Assembly: GCF_000738775.1 (NCBI RefSeq)
Contig: NZ_JPOC01000028.1
Span: forward strand, 124,001 to 188,000
Length of the DNA: 64,000 bases
DNA from: Prescottella defluvii
Lineage (GTDB): Bacteria; Actinomycetota; Actinomycetes; Mycobacteriales; Mycobacteriaceae
Direction of reading: 5' to 3'
The number at the start of each line of letters is the position of its first letter. The stretch's first letter is position 1. Below the pieces are notes generated by a model. That model was not told the origin of the DNA. It was given only the letters and a program-made list of their open reading frames with translations, and searched no databases. A program made the position numbers and the translations under genes. Shown in pieces: positions 34,704 through 42,636 of the stretch.

Positions 34704-36683
34704 ATGTCCATCACGCAGATGGCGGCGGCCGCAGTGGCCGTTTCGAGCGCGATTGCGTTGGGCTCGAGCCCAATAGCCCACGCCAGCGAGATCGGCGATC
34801 TGGCAGCACCGACCTTCAGCCAAGACGGCGGCCGTTATGTGGGCCCGACGACGGTGAAGCTCAGTGCGGAGAAGGGTGACGAGATTCGCTACACGCTCGA
34901 CGGGTCAACACCCACTGCGAGCAGCGCTCGCTACACAGGTCCGATCACGATCGACGAATCGTCGAACCTCGCAGCGGTCTCCGTTCGTGGCGACGAGGTG
35001 AGCCCGGCAAGCGTCGAGGGATACCTCATCAAGACGAACGAGAAGCCACTGCTCTCCTTCGTTGTCATGTCGGACATCGAGACCACGACCTCGGACGACG
35101 CCACCAAGGCCCGTTGGAGCAGCTACTTCGATACGATCACGTCGCTTCAGACACCCGATCTGATCATCTCCAACGGAGATCAGATCGCCGACAACCATTA
35201 CAACACCGGTCACGATCACGAAGACGTGGTGAATCTTCTGAACCACGGACTCCAGACCCACGACCTCGATTCGCAGGTAATGGTGACCTTCGGTAATCAC
35301 GATGACCGCTTGAATGTGATGACTCCGTACTATCCGAAGGAGTGGTTCCCTCACACCGGCGGCGGCTACTACGACAAGGTGGTGAACGGCTACCACTTTC
35401 TCGGACTCAACACCGAGGCGTACAACGGTGAGCAGCGCGCATGGCTGCAGGAGCGCATGGCTGCAATCACGGCGGAACCAGGTGGACTGAACAAGCCAAT
35501 TTTCGTCGTCGCCCACCGCCCCGTTTCCGGAACGGTCAACGACGGCGCCCAGGCATCGAATCCGGCCCTTGCACAAGACCTCGCCGGCTACCCGCAGGCC
35601 GTCTACATCTCCGGGCACTCGCACCTGAACCTGAACAGCGAGAAGTCGATTCACCAGAAGAACTTCACCGCGCTGAACGACGGATCGATGTCCTACACCC
35701 AGATCCCGCGCGATTCGTACCAAATCTACGGCGACAATCTGCTCGACACATTCCCGTTGTCGAATCAGCAGGGGCTCTTCGTCGAGGTATACGCCGATCG
35801 GACGGAGGTCGACCGGATCGCATACAGCGGTCAGGCCGACCGGGTGTATCGCAACGGAGAGTGGGAACCGTTCCCGGACGAGGTTCCTGCCGACGGTGCA
35901 GGCACTCTGGCCGGCCCGACGTGGAATATTCGCCTGGACGGGTCTACCGCCGAGGAGGTCAAGGCGAACTTCGCGTACACGGATGCGCGACGTATCGACG
36001 ACACTCCCCCGGTCATGGGTGCAGACCCGACCATCGACACCACCGGCGCCAAGACCGTGCTACGCGTCCCTGCGGCTACCAGCGACGACATGGTCTACGG
36101 CTACGAAGTAGCGGTACTGGAGGCCGACACCGGCCGTCCGGGTCTTCCGCTCCGGGCGGGAACAGTGATCTCGAGCGACTTCTTCGTTTCTCCACGCCCC
36201 GCGGTGCTCGAAATTCCGTTGTCGGTCAGACTCGGCATCCCGCTGGACTCGGCAACCGCCGAGCTGACACCCGGAACGGACTACGTCGCGACCGTGACGG
36301 CCGTCGATGTGTGGGGTGCGCGTTCACAGCCGAAGCAGATCGAGTTCACCACACCGGTTCCGGCGGCACCGGCGTTCACCGACGCCGGACCCGTCACACT
36401 CGATGCCGTTACCGGAACGCAATTGACCCGCGAATTCACGGTCACCGGAAGCCCCACCCCTGAAATCACGGTGACCGATCCCGCGAAGCTGCCCACCGGC
36501 ATGGCCTTCGCCGACGGCGTGCTGTCCGGAACACCCACCGTTGCAGGTACTTACACCTTCGACCTCGAAGCGGCCAACGGTGTCGATCCTGATTCGACAC
36601 TCACCGTCACGGTCAATGTCACCGCCGCCCCAGTGATTGACCCACCCACGACCGGATCTCTCGGATCGCTCTTCGGCAGCTGA
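34704..36683 (+). CDS. Secreted calcineurin-like phosphoesterase with chitobiase-type and Ig-like domains
   Basis: A 659-residue exported protein. Its signal peptide is cleaved near residue 28 (after AHA). Residues about 32-108 resemble the chitobiase/hexosaminidase C-terminal domain (YTLDGSTPTASSARYTGPI). Residues about 112-330 are a metallophosphoesterase with NGDQIADN, TFGNHDDR, VVAHRP and ISGHSHLN. The first motif reads SDIE, so the usual DxH His is Glu. A fibronectin-like region and a putative Ig domain (about 555-645, GMAFADGVLSGTPTVAGTYTF) follow, and the C-terminus is GSLGSLFGS. AAGGAG precedes ATG 34704. It could release phosphate outside the cell; co-regulation with the phosphonate operon is only suggested by proximity. 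Confidence 0.85.
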   Translation: MSITQMAAAAVAVSSAIALGSSPIAHASEIGDLAAPTFSQDGGRYVGPTTVKLSAEKGDEIRYTLDGSTPTASSARYTGPITIDESSNLAAVSVRGDEVSPASVEGYLIKTNEKPLLSFVVMSDIETTTSDDATKARWSSYFDTITSLQTPDLIISNGDQIADNHYNTGHDHEDVVNLLNHGLQTHDLDSQVMVTFGNHDDRLNVMTPYYPKEWFPHTGGGYYDKVVNGYHFLGLNTEAYNGEQRAWLQERMAAITAEPGGLNKPIFVVAHRPVSGTVNDGAQASNPALAQDLAGYPQAVYISGHSHLNLNSEKSIHQKNFTALNDGSMSYTQIPRDSYQIYGDNLLDTFPLSNQQGLFVEVYADRTEVDRIAYSGQADRVYRNGEWEPFPDEVPADGAGTLAGPTWNIRLDGSTAEEVKANFAYTDARRIDDTPPVMGADPTIDTTGAKTVLRVPAATSDDMVYGYEVAVLEADTGRPGLPLRAGTVISSDFFVSPRPAVLEIPLSVRLGIPLDSATAELTPGTDYVATVTAVDVWGARSQPKQIEFTTPVPAAPAFTDAGPVTLDAVTGTQLTREFTVTGSPTPEITVTDPAKLPTGMAFADGVLSGTPTVAGTYTFDLEAANGVDPDSTLTVTVNVTAAPVIDPPTTGSLGSLFGS

Positions 36684-36708
36684 CACTTCTGCCCGCACCG
36701 ACACACCG

Positions 36709-36754
36709 CCGGTGTTGCCTCCCTCCCATTGAGACGGGACGGAGGCAACACCGG
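36709..36754 (+). terminator. Terminator after the phosphoesterase gene
   Basis: CCGGTGTTGCCTCC (36709-36722) pairs perfectly with GGAGGCAACACCGG (36741-36754) and is followed by TTT. It begins 25 bases after the stop codon. Confidence 0.8.
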
Positions 36755-36860
36755 TTTCATGGATTCGTCTCACCGATCGATGTCTCGTAATCGGACTCGG
36801 GTGCGGCGACGATCTCGGCGGAGAGGTATGACCGCAGCCCGATGGACAACGGCAACGCAG

Positions 36861-37122
36861 GGTGTCGGAGCGATTCGCGAAGTCACCCTCGGTGGCATCC
36901 TCAGCCTGGAGGATCACTTCTACCGCTGGGACAAGAACGAGCGGATGACGTTCTCCGCCGCGGCGGTCACCCTTTCCAGAGTGCGGGCCTTCGCGGAGGA
37001 CTATGCGGTCACCCCCCACTCCATCGGGACCACGACTCGAGTGGACTGTTGCGATGGAGTTCACACGGCACAACTCGATCCTCGAGAGGGTGGTGCGCCC
37101 TGTTTGGCGATTCGCGATCGGT
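36861..37122 (+). pseudogene. Decayed SRPBCC (polyketide cyclase-like) gene, frameshifted
   Basis: In one frame the translation GVGAIREVTLGGILSLEDHF, then FYRWDKNERMTFSAAAV and RAFAEDYAVTP, resembles the middle of an SRPBCC lipid-transfer-fold protein. Near 37030-37040 the similarity moves to another frame, where RLEWTVAMEFTR and ILERVVRPVWRFAIG continue it. The N-terminal third is missing and stop codons follow, so this is a remnant. The surrounding 36.75-37.6 kb region contains no intact gene. Confidence 0.6.
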
Positions 37123-37173
37123 TGGCTGTCGCCGCACCGATCGACACCGAATCGCCCTGGCAGGTTCGGAGAC

Positions 37174-37435
37174 CTACGAGTTTGAGAACTCAGCGACCGG
37201 CGAGCGATCGTCGAGAACTGGGTTCAGACCTTGGAACGACACAGAACGACACCTGTGCGACTTCGGCACTGTCACTCTCGGTGATCATCCGAGCGGCACG
37301 GTCGGCAATGCGGAGACGTTCGAGGTCCACCGGGGATGCGATCGACCGTGAGCCTTCGGCCCACTGCCACACAGACCGGGTTTCCTTGACTCCACCCAGG
37401 TAGGCGCCGAGCAGGTCGCGCAAGGCACTGACCAG
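37174..37435 (-). pseudogene. Decayed Xre/MbcA/ParS-type antitoxin-like gene
   Basis: Minus-strand translation LVSALRDLLGAYLGGVKETR, then WAEGSRSIASPVDLERLRIADRAARMI and AEVAQVSF, matches the DNA-binding part of MbcA/Xre-type antitoxins. The next expected stretch, FQGLNPVLDDRSPVAEF, is present but in a different frame. The shift is explained by a tandem 10-base duplication, GAACGACACA/GAACGACACC at 37234-37253 on the plus strand. A TAG lies directly upstream of the conserved region (37436-37438) and the C-terminus is truncated at 37174. No RES-domain toxin gene is adjacent. Confidence 0.7.
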
Positions 37436-37621
37436 CTACGCCGGCAGCAAACTCGATCGCGACAACACCGCATCGCCTGCGCATCGTCGACGCCAGCTTC
37501 GACAGTTGACATCCGAACCCATCAAATAGATCAACAGCGAGGTCCGACCGTGGCAACGCCCGCGTCCCGGTGACCCGCGATATGTGCCCGTACGCCTGCA
37601 ATACGTTCTAGGGTTCTCGCC

Positions 37622-38404
37622 ATGATCCTCATCGACGACCACGCCCGGGTACGGACGCTGACTCTCGATCGCCCCGACGCACTCAACGCGTTCAGCGAGG
37701 CGCTCTACGACGCCACCACCGAAGCCCTGCTGGACGCGGCCGACGACCCGCACGTCGCCGTGGCCCTGCTCACCGGCAACGGACGCGCCTTCAGTGCGGG
37801 CACCGATCTGCGCGAGATGCAGGCACTCACAACCGATCCGACCTATCAGCGGGGCAAGCACGGCTTCAACGGCCTGATCGATGCGCTCGCGAACTTTCCC
37901 AAGCCGTTGATCTGCGCGGTGAACGGGATCGGACTGGGCGCCGGTGCCACCATCCTCGGGTTCGCTGATCTAACGTTCATGTCCAGCGAGGCGCGACTCA
38001 AGTGCCCCTTCACCGACCTCGGGGTCGCGCCGGAGGCCGCATCGAGTTACCTCATGCCGAAGCTCGTCGGTCGTCAGAATGCGGCCTGGATGCTGATGAG
38101 TTCGGAGTGGATCGACGCGGAGCAGGCCGCCGCGATGGGCCTGGTGTGGCGGGTGTGCGCGCCGGACGAACTGATGGACGTTGCCCGAGCTCACGCCGAA
38201 ACCCTGGCAGCCAAGCCGATCTCGAGTCTCGTCGCCGTCAAACGGACGATGACCGAGCCGCTGCGCGCCGAGATCGCCGCCGCGCGCGAACGGGAGAACG
38301 CGTGCTTCCGCGACTTGCTCGGCGGGCCCGCGAACCGGGAAGCGCTGGCCGCGTTCGCGGAGGGCCGCCCGGCCGACTTCAGCAGATTGCCGACCGGAGG
38401 ATGA
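37622..38404 (+). CDS. Enoyl-CoA hydratase/isomerase family protein
   Basis: A 260-residue crotonase-fold protein. RPDALNAFSEAL near residue 18, GNGRAFSAGTDLREM near 54 and GIGLGAGATILGFADLTFMSSEARLKCPFTDLGVAPEAASSYLMPKLVG supply the CoA-binding and oxyanion-hole segments. The position usually holding the second catalytic Glu reads APEAASS, so hydration, isomerisation or another crotonase reaction is possible. No Shine-Dalgarno is seen; TAGGGT ends seven bases before ATG 37622, indicating a leaderless mRNA. Confidence 0.88.
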   Translation: MILIDDHARVRTLTLDRPDALNAFSEALYDATTEALLDAADDPHVAVALLTGNGRAFSAGTDLREMQALTTDPTYQRGKHGFNGLIDALANFPKPLICAVNGIGLGAGATILGFADLTFMSSEARLKCPFTDLGVAPEAASSYLMPKLVGRQNAAWMLMSSEWIDAEQAAAMGLVWRVCAPDELMDVARAHAETLAAKPISSLVAVKRTMTEPLRAEIAAARERENACFRDLLGGPANREALAAFAEGRPADFSRLPTGG

Positions 38405-38438
38405 GTGCCGTTCGCGTTCATGATCTAGCGTGAGCCCC

Positions 38439-38840
38439 ATGGATTCGATCGGGTTGCGCGTCCTGCTGTGGCTGACCTTCACCATCGCGGGCGCCGCAGT
38501 CGTGTGGGCGTCACGGGCCGCGGCGAGCGGCCGCCTGAAGCGAAACCCGTACGCCGGCATCCGGACACCGTCGACGATGGTGAGCGACGAGGCCTGGACC
38601 ACTGCCCACCGCGCCGGTAGCCGAACAATGCAGATCGGCGGCTACTGCTCGATCCTCACCGGGTTCAGCGCTCTCGCCCCGCTGTCGGAAACCTGGCTGA
38701 CGGTGCTCGGCAGCGTCGGGGCCGCCTGTCTGCTGGGATTCACCCTCGTCGGCGCCTGGATCGGTGTCCGCGCCGCCCGATCAGTCCCGCTGGACCCCGA
38801 ACCCGATACCGACCCCGAATCCGAATCCGAACCGGCCTAG
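38439..38840 (+). CDS. SdpI-family small membrane protein
   Basis: A 133-residue protein with three hydrophobic segments (about 5-25, 65-83 and 88-108). The central NPYAGIRTPSTMVSDEAWTTAHR is the signature of the SdpI/YhfL extracytoplasmic loop. In Bacillus SdpI gives immunity to a secreted toxin; no such toxin gene is visible here, so function is open. ATG 38439 is preferred over GTG 38430 because TAGCGT (38426-38431) is a plausible -10 ending seven bases before the ATG, and the GTG lies inside it. The stop shares the palindrome CTAG with the stop of the converging gene. Confidence 0.75.
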   Translation: MDSIGLRVLLWLTFTIAGAAVVWASRAAASGRLKRNPYAGIRTPSTMVSDEAWTTAHRAGSRTMQIGGYCSILTGFSALAPLSETWLTVLGSVGAACLLGFTLVGAWIGVRAARSVPLDPEPDTDPESESEPA

Positions 38841-39718
38841 TCGACGGCCGCCATGCCCTCGTCGCGCAGCACCCTCGCCGATTCGGCGAACCGCCGAACC
38901 TGCGTGTCCTGCCACACGTGGGCCGGGGTGCCGCCGCCGAGGACCCGACTGGCGAGCGTCGGGGAGGTCCCGATCGGGACGTCGCTTCCGGCGATGACGA
39001 CGTTGCCGTCACGCTTGCCCTTGATCATCGCCGGGTCGGCGATGATCGCGGTGTGTTCGAACACCGCGCCGATGGTTGCGGCCTCGGCGCGGGCTCCCCG
39101 CAGGTCGGGGGTGTCGCCGCAGTTGACGACGTAGACCCCGCCGGGTGACAGCACGCGGCGTGCCTGCCGGGTGAATTCGAGAGTCGTGAGCGGCCGCGGC
39201 GTGCTGCGTCCGGCGAACACGTCGCGGATGATCAGGTCCCGACTGTCGTCGGTGAGCGACTCGGTGACCGCACGAGCCTCCCCCACCCGGACCCGCAGCA
39301 TCGGCGCCCGCGGCAGGTCGAACCACTCGCGAACCAGCACGGCGAGGCGGCCGTCCAACTCGACGACCACCTGCCGTGCCTCCGGATAGACCGATGTGAA
39401 GCTGCGCGCCAGCGTGCAGGCGCCGCCGCCCAGGTGGAGGACTCGAAGCTTGGTCTGCGAATCCCATTGGGAACGAGACAGTTCGGATATCCATCGCATG
39501 TAGTCGAAGGCGAGGGTCTGCGGGTCCGCGAGGTCGATGTGCGAACTCGGCTCCCCGTTGATCTTCACGATCCAACTCTGCGGATCGAACGGATCCTCCT
39601 CGAGTTCGCACGTCCCGGTGTCGATCTCGTAGGTACCGGCGAGGGGTCCGCCCTCGTCACCACGAGGAGCGCGCCCCTCGGTCTTGCGGCCGCCCCGCTG
39701 CCTGCCCATCGACGCCAT
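38837..39718 (-). CDS. Spermidine synthase-like protein
   Basis: A 293-residue SAM/decarboxylated-SAM-binding protein of the spermidine synthase-like superfamily. LRVLHLGGGACTLARSFTSVYPEARQVVVELDGRLAVLVREWF shows the GGG nucleotide loop and the acidic residue that binds the ribose. The usual Asp of the amine site lies in DLIIRDVFAG, followed by TLEFTRQARRVLSPGGVYVVN. Actinobacterial members often lack polyamine-synthase activity and may be methyltransferase-like. Residue 4 (ATG 39709) may be the true start, because AGGG is better spaced for it than for ATG 39718. A basic N-terminal extension precedes the domain. Confidence 0.75.
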   Translation of the reverse strand: MASMGRQRGGRKTEGRAPRGDEGGPLAGTYEIDTGTCELEEDPFDPQSWIVKINGEPSSHIDLADPQTLAFDYMRWISELSRSQWDSQTKLRVLHLGGGACTLARSFTSVYPEARQVVVELDGRLAVLVREWFDLPRAPMLRVRVGEARAVTESLTDDSRDLIIRDVFAGRSTPRPLTTLEFTRQARRVLSPGGVYVVNCGDTPDLRGARAEAATIGAVFEHTAIIADPAMIKGKRDGNVVIAGSDVPIGTSPTLASRVLGGGTPAHVWQDTQVRRFAESARVLRDEGMAAVD

Positions 39719-39789
39719 CCCTGCTGCTCACGTGTGCCGCCACGAACGCGAACACTCGACAACCAGGGTAGCCGGTGGCGGCCGACCGA

Positions 39790-40736
39790 TCACACCGCAG
39801 CGCCGGACCTGCTCGCGTCGACCACCTCGCCGACCCACGGCAGGACCGCGTCCCTGACAGTGACAGCCTTCGGCAGCAGACCGTTGGCATACAGCAGGTC
39901 GGCAGCGCGCTGCTGCTCGTCGAGGAACTCGTCGGTGACAGGTCCGATACCGAAGGGCGTCCTCGCAACGCCTCCTCCCAGCGGTCCAGATCTGCGGTAC
40001 CCCCGCGTCTTTCGGCGTCCTCGACGAAGAAGCGGGCCGCCTCGCGAGGATTCGCGACGATCCACGCGTCCGACTCCTGCAGGGCCGCGACGATCGCCTC
40101 GAGCTCCTGCCGGTGGTTCTCGGCGAACTCGCGGCGCACGAACCACAGCGACGGGTGGCTGAACAGGCCGTCGGTGTCGACGAGGGTGCGGATCTTCGCC
40201 TGCGCCTCCACCTCGGCCAGGCCCGGGTAGGCGCCGACCCAGGCGTCGATGTCCCCGGCGAGCAGCGCGGCCCCGCCGCGGTCGACGTCGACGTCCACCG
40301 GGACGATGTCCGACCAGGTCAGTCCCTCGCGGTCCAGCGCGAGCAGCACGAGCGTGGTCTGCCACGAGCCGTGCGCGACTCCGACCCGCTTGCCGCGCAG
40401 ATCCGCGGCGGACCGGATTCCCGATTCCGACAGCGCGACCAGCCGGCCGTTCTCGACCCGCGGTCCGGAGATACCGATGTACACCAGGTCGCGGCCCTGA
40501 CCGAGCGCGGTGATGGGCGGGGTGAAGCCGGTGCCGATCACGTCGTAGCCGCCGGCCTCGAAGAGCCAGTCCGAGTGCAGCGTCGGCAGACCGTGGCGGG
40601 GATCCACTCGCGGCGTCGCCGGCAGGTCGCGCAGGTCGACCCACTCGACGTCGGGCAGGCGGAGTTCGAGCAGCCCGTTGTGGCGCAGCGCGAACAGGGA
40701 GTTGTTGTTCGGGAAGTACCCGACTCGAATCGTCAT
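39790..40736 (-). pseudogene. SsuA-like cytoplasmic protein gene with a one-base frameshift
   Basis: The frame from ATG 40736 encodes an SsuA-type periplasmic-binding-protein fold without a signal peptide: IRVGYFPNNNSLFALRHNG, then GTGFTPPITALG, RGKRVGVAHGSWQTTLVLLAL and LLAGDIDAWVGAYPGLAEVEAQ. After LRGRP near 39957 the frame breaks; the expected continuation FGIGPVTDEFLDEQQRAADL ... GEVVDASRSG is in the next frame and ends at TGA 39790. One missing base would restore a protein of about 315 residues. It is the last gene of the sulfur operon, 24 bases after the aldolase gene. It may be a true pseudogene or a sequencing error. It does not keep the DszB Cys-Pro-Val-Pro motif. Confidence 0.75.
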
Positions 40737-40760
40737 GAGAGCGCTCCTGACTGTCCGGGC

Positions 40761-41468
40761 TCAGACGAGTCCGCGTCGGCGGGCCTCGTCGAGCAGTCCG
40801 CTGCGACCCCACTGGGCGACGAGGTTGGTGGCGTCGAAATCGACGGTGCCGCCGACGAGTTCGCCGAGCGCCTGGTACTGCGCGCCCTCCTCGAGCAGCA
40901 CCACGAACTTGGCGAGTTCGAGCAGTCCGGCGCGGCCGATGACGTTGACGCCGCCGTTGGCCTCGAAGATCGCAACGAGGTCCGGGTCGTCGACGAGACG
41001 GTCGAGGATGAAGTCGCCGGGCGACTGGCTGCGGTCGATGTGCGGCGGGATGTCGCGCGAGAGCGTCAGACGCTGCGAGGCCGCGTACTTGATCCGCAGC
41101 GTGCGGTGGGTCTGGGCCCACCCGCCGAGCCACGGGGTGTGCACGTGCACGATCGACGTGATCTCCGGGTGCTCGCGGAACACCTTGGCGTACCCGGTGA
41201 CGAAGCCGGCCGGGCCGTCGCCGGAGAGGACGTCGCCGTCGAACGTCGCGAGGATCGGCTTCGCGCTGCGGTCCTCGGCCCACGGTCCGGGCTCGTTGAG
41301 GGCGACCGCGAGTTCCTCGCCGGGCACCCGTTCGACGAAGTTGACGGTGCCGTTGGCGGAGACGGTGCCGGTCTCGCGGAACACCCGGAAGGCGGTGTCG
41401 GCGGCGCGGCGCGCGTCGTCGACGAACGCCTCGATCTCGGGGGTGATGCGAATCTCGGTGCTGGTCAT
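40761..41468 (-). CDS. Class II aldolase/adducin-family protein
   Basis: A 235-residue member of the class II aldolase and adducin head-domain family. SIVHVHTPW near residue 104 carries the HxH zinc ligands, and GRAGLLELAKFVVLLEEGAQYQALGELVGG is the typical C-terminal helix. The usual catalytic Glu position is not obvious, so aldol cleavage, epimerisation or decarboxylation are all possible. ATG 41468 follows AGGAG. Its position, ten bases after a flavin monooxygenase gene and within the sulfur operon, suggests it processes the carbon product left after C-S bond cleavage. That role is inference. Confidence 0.82.
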   Translation of the reverse strand: MTSTEIRITPEIEAFVDDARRAADTAFRVFRETGTVSANGTVNFVERVPGEELAVALNEPGPWAEDRSAKPILATFDGDVLSGDGPAGFVTGYAKVFREHPEITSIVHVHTPWLGGWAQTHRTLRIKYAASQRLTLSRDIPPHIDRSQSPGDFILDRLVDDPDLVAIFEANGGVNVIGRAGLLELAKFVVLLEEGAQYQALGELVGGTVDFDATNLVAQWGRSGLLDEARRRGLV

Positions 41469-41478
41469 GGGAATGCTC

Positions 41479-42636
41479 CTATCGGACGGTAACACTGCGG
41501 ACCGGGGTGGGCGTGGTGCGGCGCAACAGCGGCAGCACCTCCTCGCCCACGCGGTAGGCCTCTTCGAGGTGGGGGTTGCCGGCGAGGATGAATGCGTCCA
41601 CGCCGAGGTCGATCAACTGGTCGAGCCGCTCGGCGACCTGCTCGTAGCTGCCGACGAGGCCGAACGCCGGCCCGCCGCGGATGAGACTGAAGCCGCACCA
41701 CACGTTGGGCTGGACCTCGAGATCGCGGTAGCCGGTGATGTTCTCCGGCACCCAGCCCGCGATCCGGGCTGCGCCCACCGAGTCGCCCTGCGCGGCGCGG
41801 TTGGCGGCGTCGCGGTCGACGAACGCCCAGCCCTTCTCGATCTCGGCCCACGCCGCCTCCTCGGTGTGCCGGGCGACGATGTCGATGCGAACCGCGAATT
41901 TCGGGGTGCGGCCCAGCTTCGCGGATTGCTCGCGGACACCGTCGAACTTGGCCCGCAGGTCCGCGAACGGCTCGAGCCACGACAGGTAGTAGTCGGCGTG
42001 CGCTCCCGCGGCGGCGACCGCCGCGCCGGACGACCCGGAGAAGAACACCTCGGGGAACGGCTGGCCGGCCAGCAGCGGCGGCAGCGCGGCGCCGTCGGTG
42101 CGGAAGAAGCGGCCGTCGTAGTCGAACGGCGCCCCGTCCCACACCCCGCGCAGCACGTCGAGGAACTCGGTGGTGCGGGCGTAGCGGTCGTCGTGCGCGA
42201 CCTTGTCGCCCCACCACAGCTGCGGCGCTCCCCCGCCGCCGCTGATGATGTTGTAGACGAGTCGGCCGCCGGTGGCGCGCTGCAAGCTCGCCGACATCCG
42301 CGCCGCCTGCACGGGATGGAGGAACCCGGGCTGGAACGCCACCATGAACCGGTAGGTGTCGCTCGCACGGGCCAGCGCCGACGCCGCCGCCCACGGGTCC
42401 TCGGTGATCGGGAACGACGGCAGCAGCCCGCCGACGAATCCGGCCGACTCGGACGCCTTCACCACCGCGGCCATGTGGTCGATGTAGCTGTAGCCGTCGA
42501 GTTCGCCGCCGCGGATCGCCGGTGCGATGTTGCCGGGACCGTGCCCGCCCGCGTGTCCGCGGTTGTAGCGGCGCGGGGTGCGCAGCGACGCGTGGTCGCC
42601 CTCCATGCCGACGCGCCAGTAGAAGTCGGTGCTCAT
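41479..42636 (-). CDS. LLM-class flavin-dependent monooxygenase (SsuD-like)
   Basis: A 385-residue bacterial-luciferase-like TIM-barrel enzyme using reduced FMN. The SsuD-type segments RFMVAFQPGFLHPVQAARMSASLQRATGGRLVYNIISGG and DDRYARTTEFLDVLRGVW lie near residues 95-170, and FFSGSSGAAVAAAGAHADYYLSW near 200. The C-terminal GLVGSYEQVAERLDQLIDLGVDAFILAGNPHLEEAYRVGEEVLP is the alkanesulfonate monooxygenase signature. It should insert oxygen next to sulfur in a sulfonate or sulfone. A reductase supplying FMNH2 is not encoded in the operon. ATG 42636 overlaps the stop of the upstream monooxygenase gene. Confidence 0.9.
   Translation of the reverse strand: MSTDFYWRVGMEGDHASLRTPRRYNRGHAGGHGPGNIAPAIRGGELDGYSYIDHMAAVVKASESAGFVGGLLPSFPITEDPWAAASALARASDTYRFMVAFQPGFLHPVQAARMSASLQRATGGRLVYNIISGGGGAPQLWWGDKVAHDDRYARTTEFLDVLRGVWDGAPFDYDGRFFRTDGAALPPLLAGQPFPEVFFSGSSGAAVAAAGAHADYYLSWLEPFADLRAKFDGVREQSAKLGRTPKFAVRIDIVARHTEEAAWAEIEKGWAFVDRDAANRAAQGDSVGAARIAGWVPENITGYRDLEVQPNVWCGFSLIRGGPAFGLVGSYEQVAERLDQLIDLGVDAFILAGNPHLEEAYRVGEEVLPLLRRTTPTPVRSVTVR

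Noticed and set aside
34311-34776. Two frames of 80 and 122 codons before the phosphoesterase gene
   Set aside because: No ribosome sites, no resemblance to known proteins, poor codon bias, and one overlaps the phosphoesterase start.
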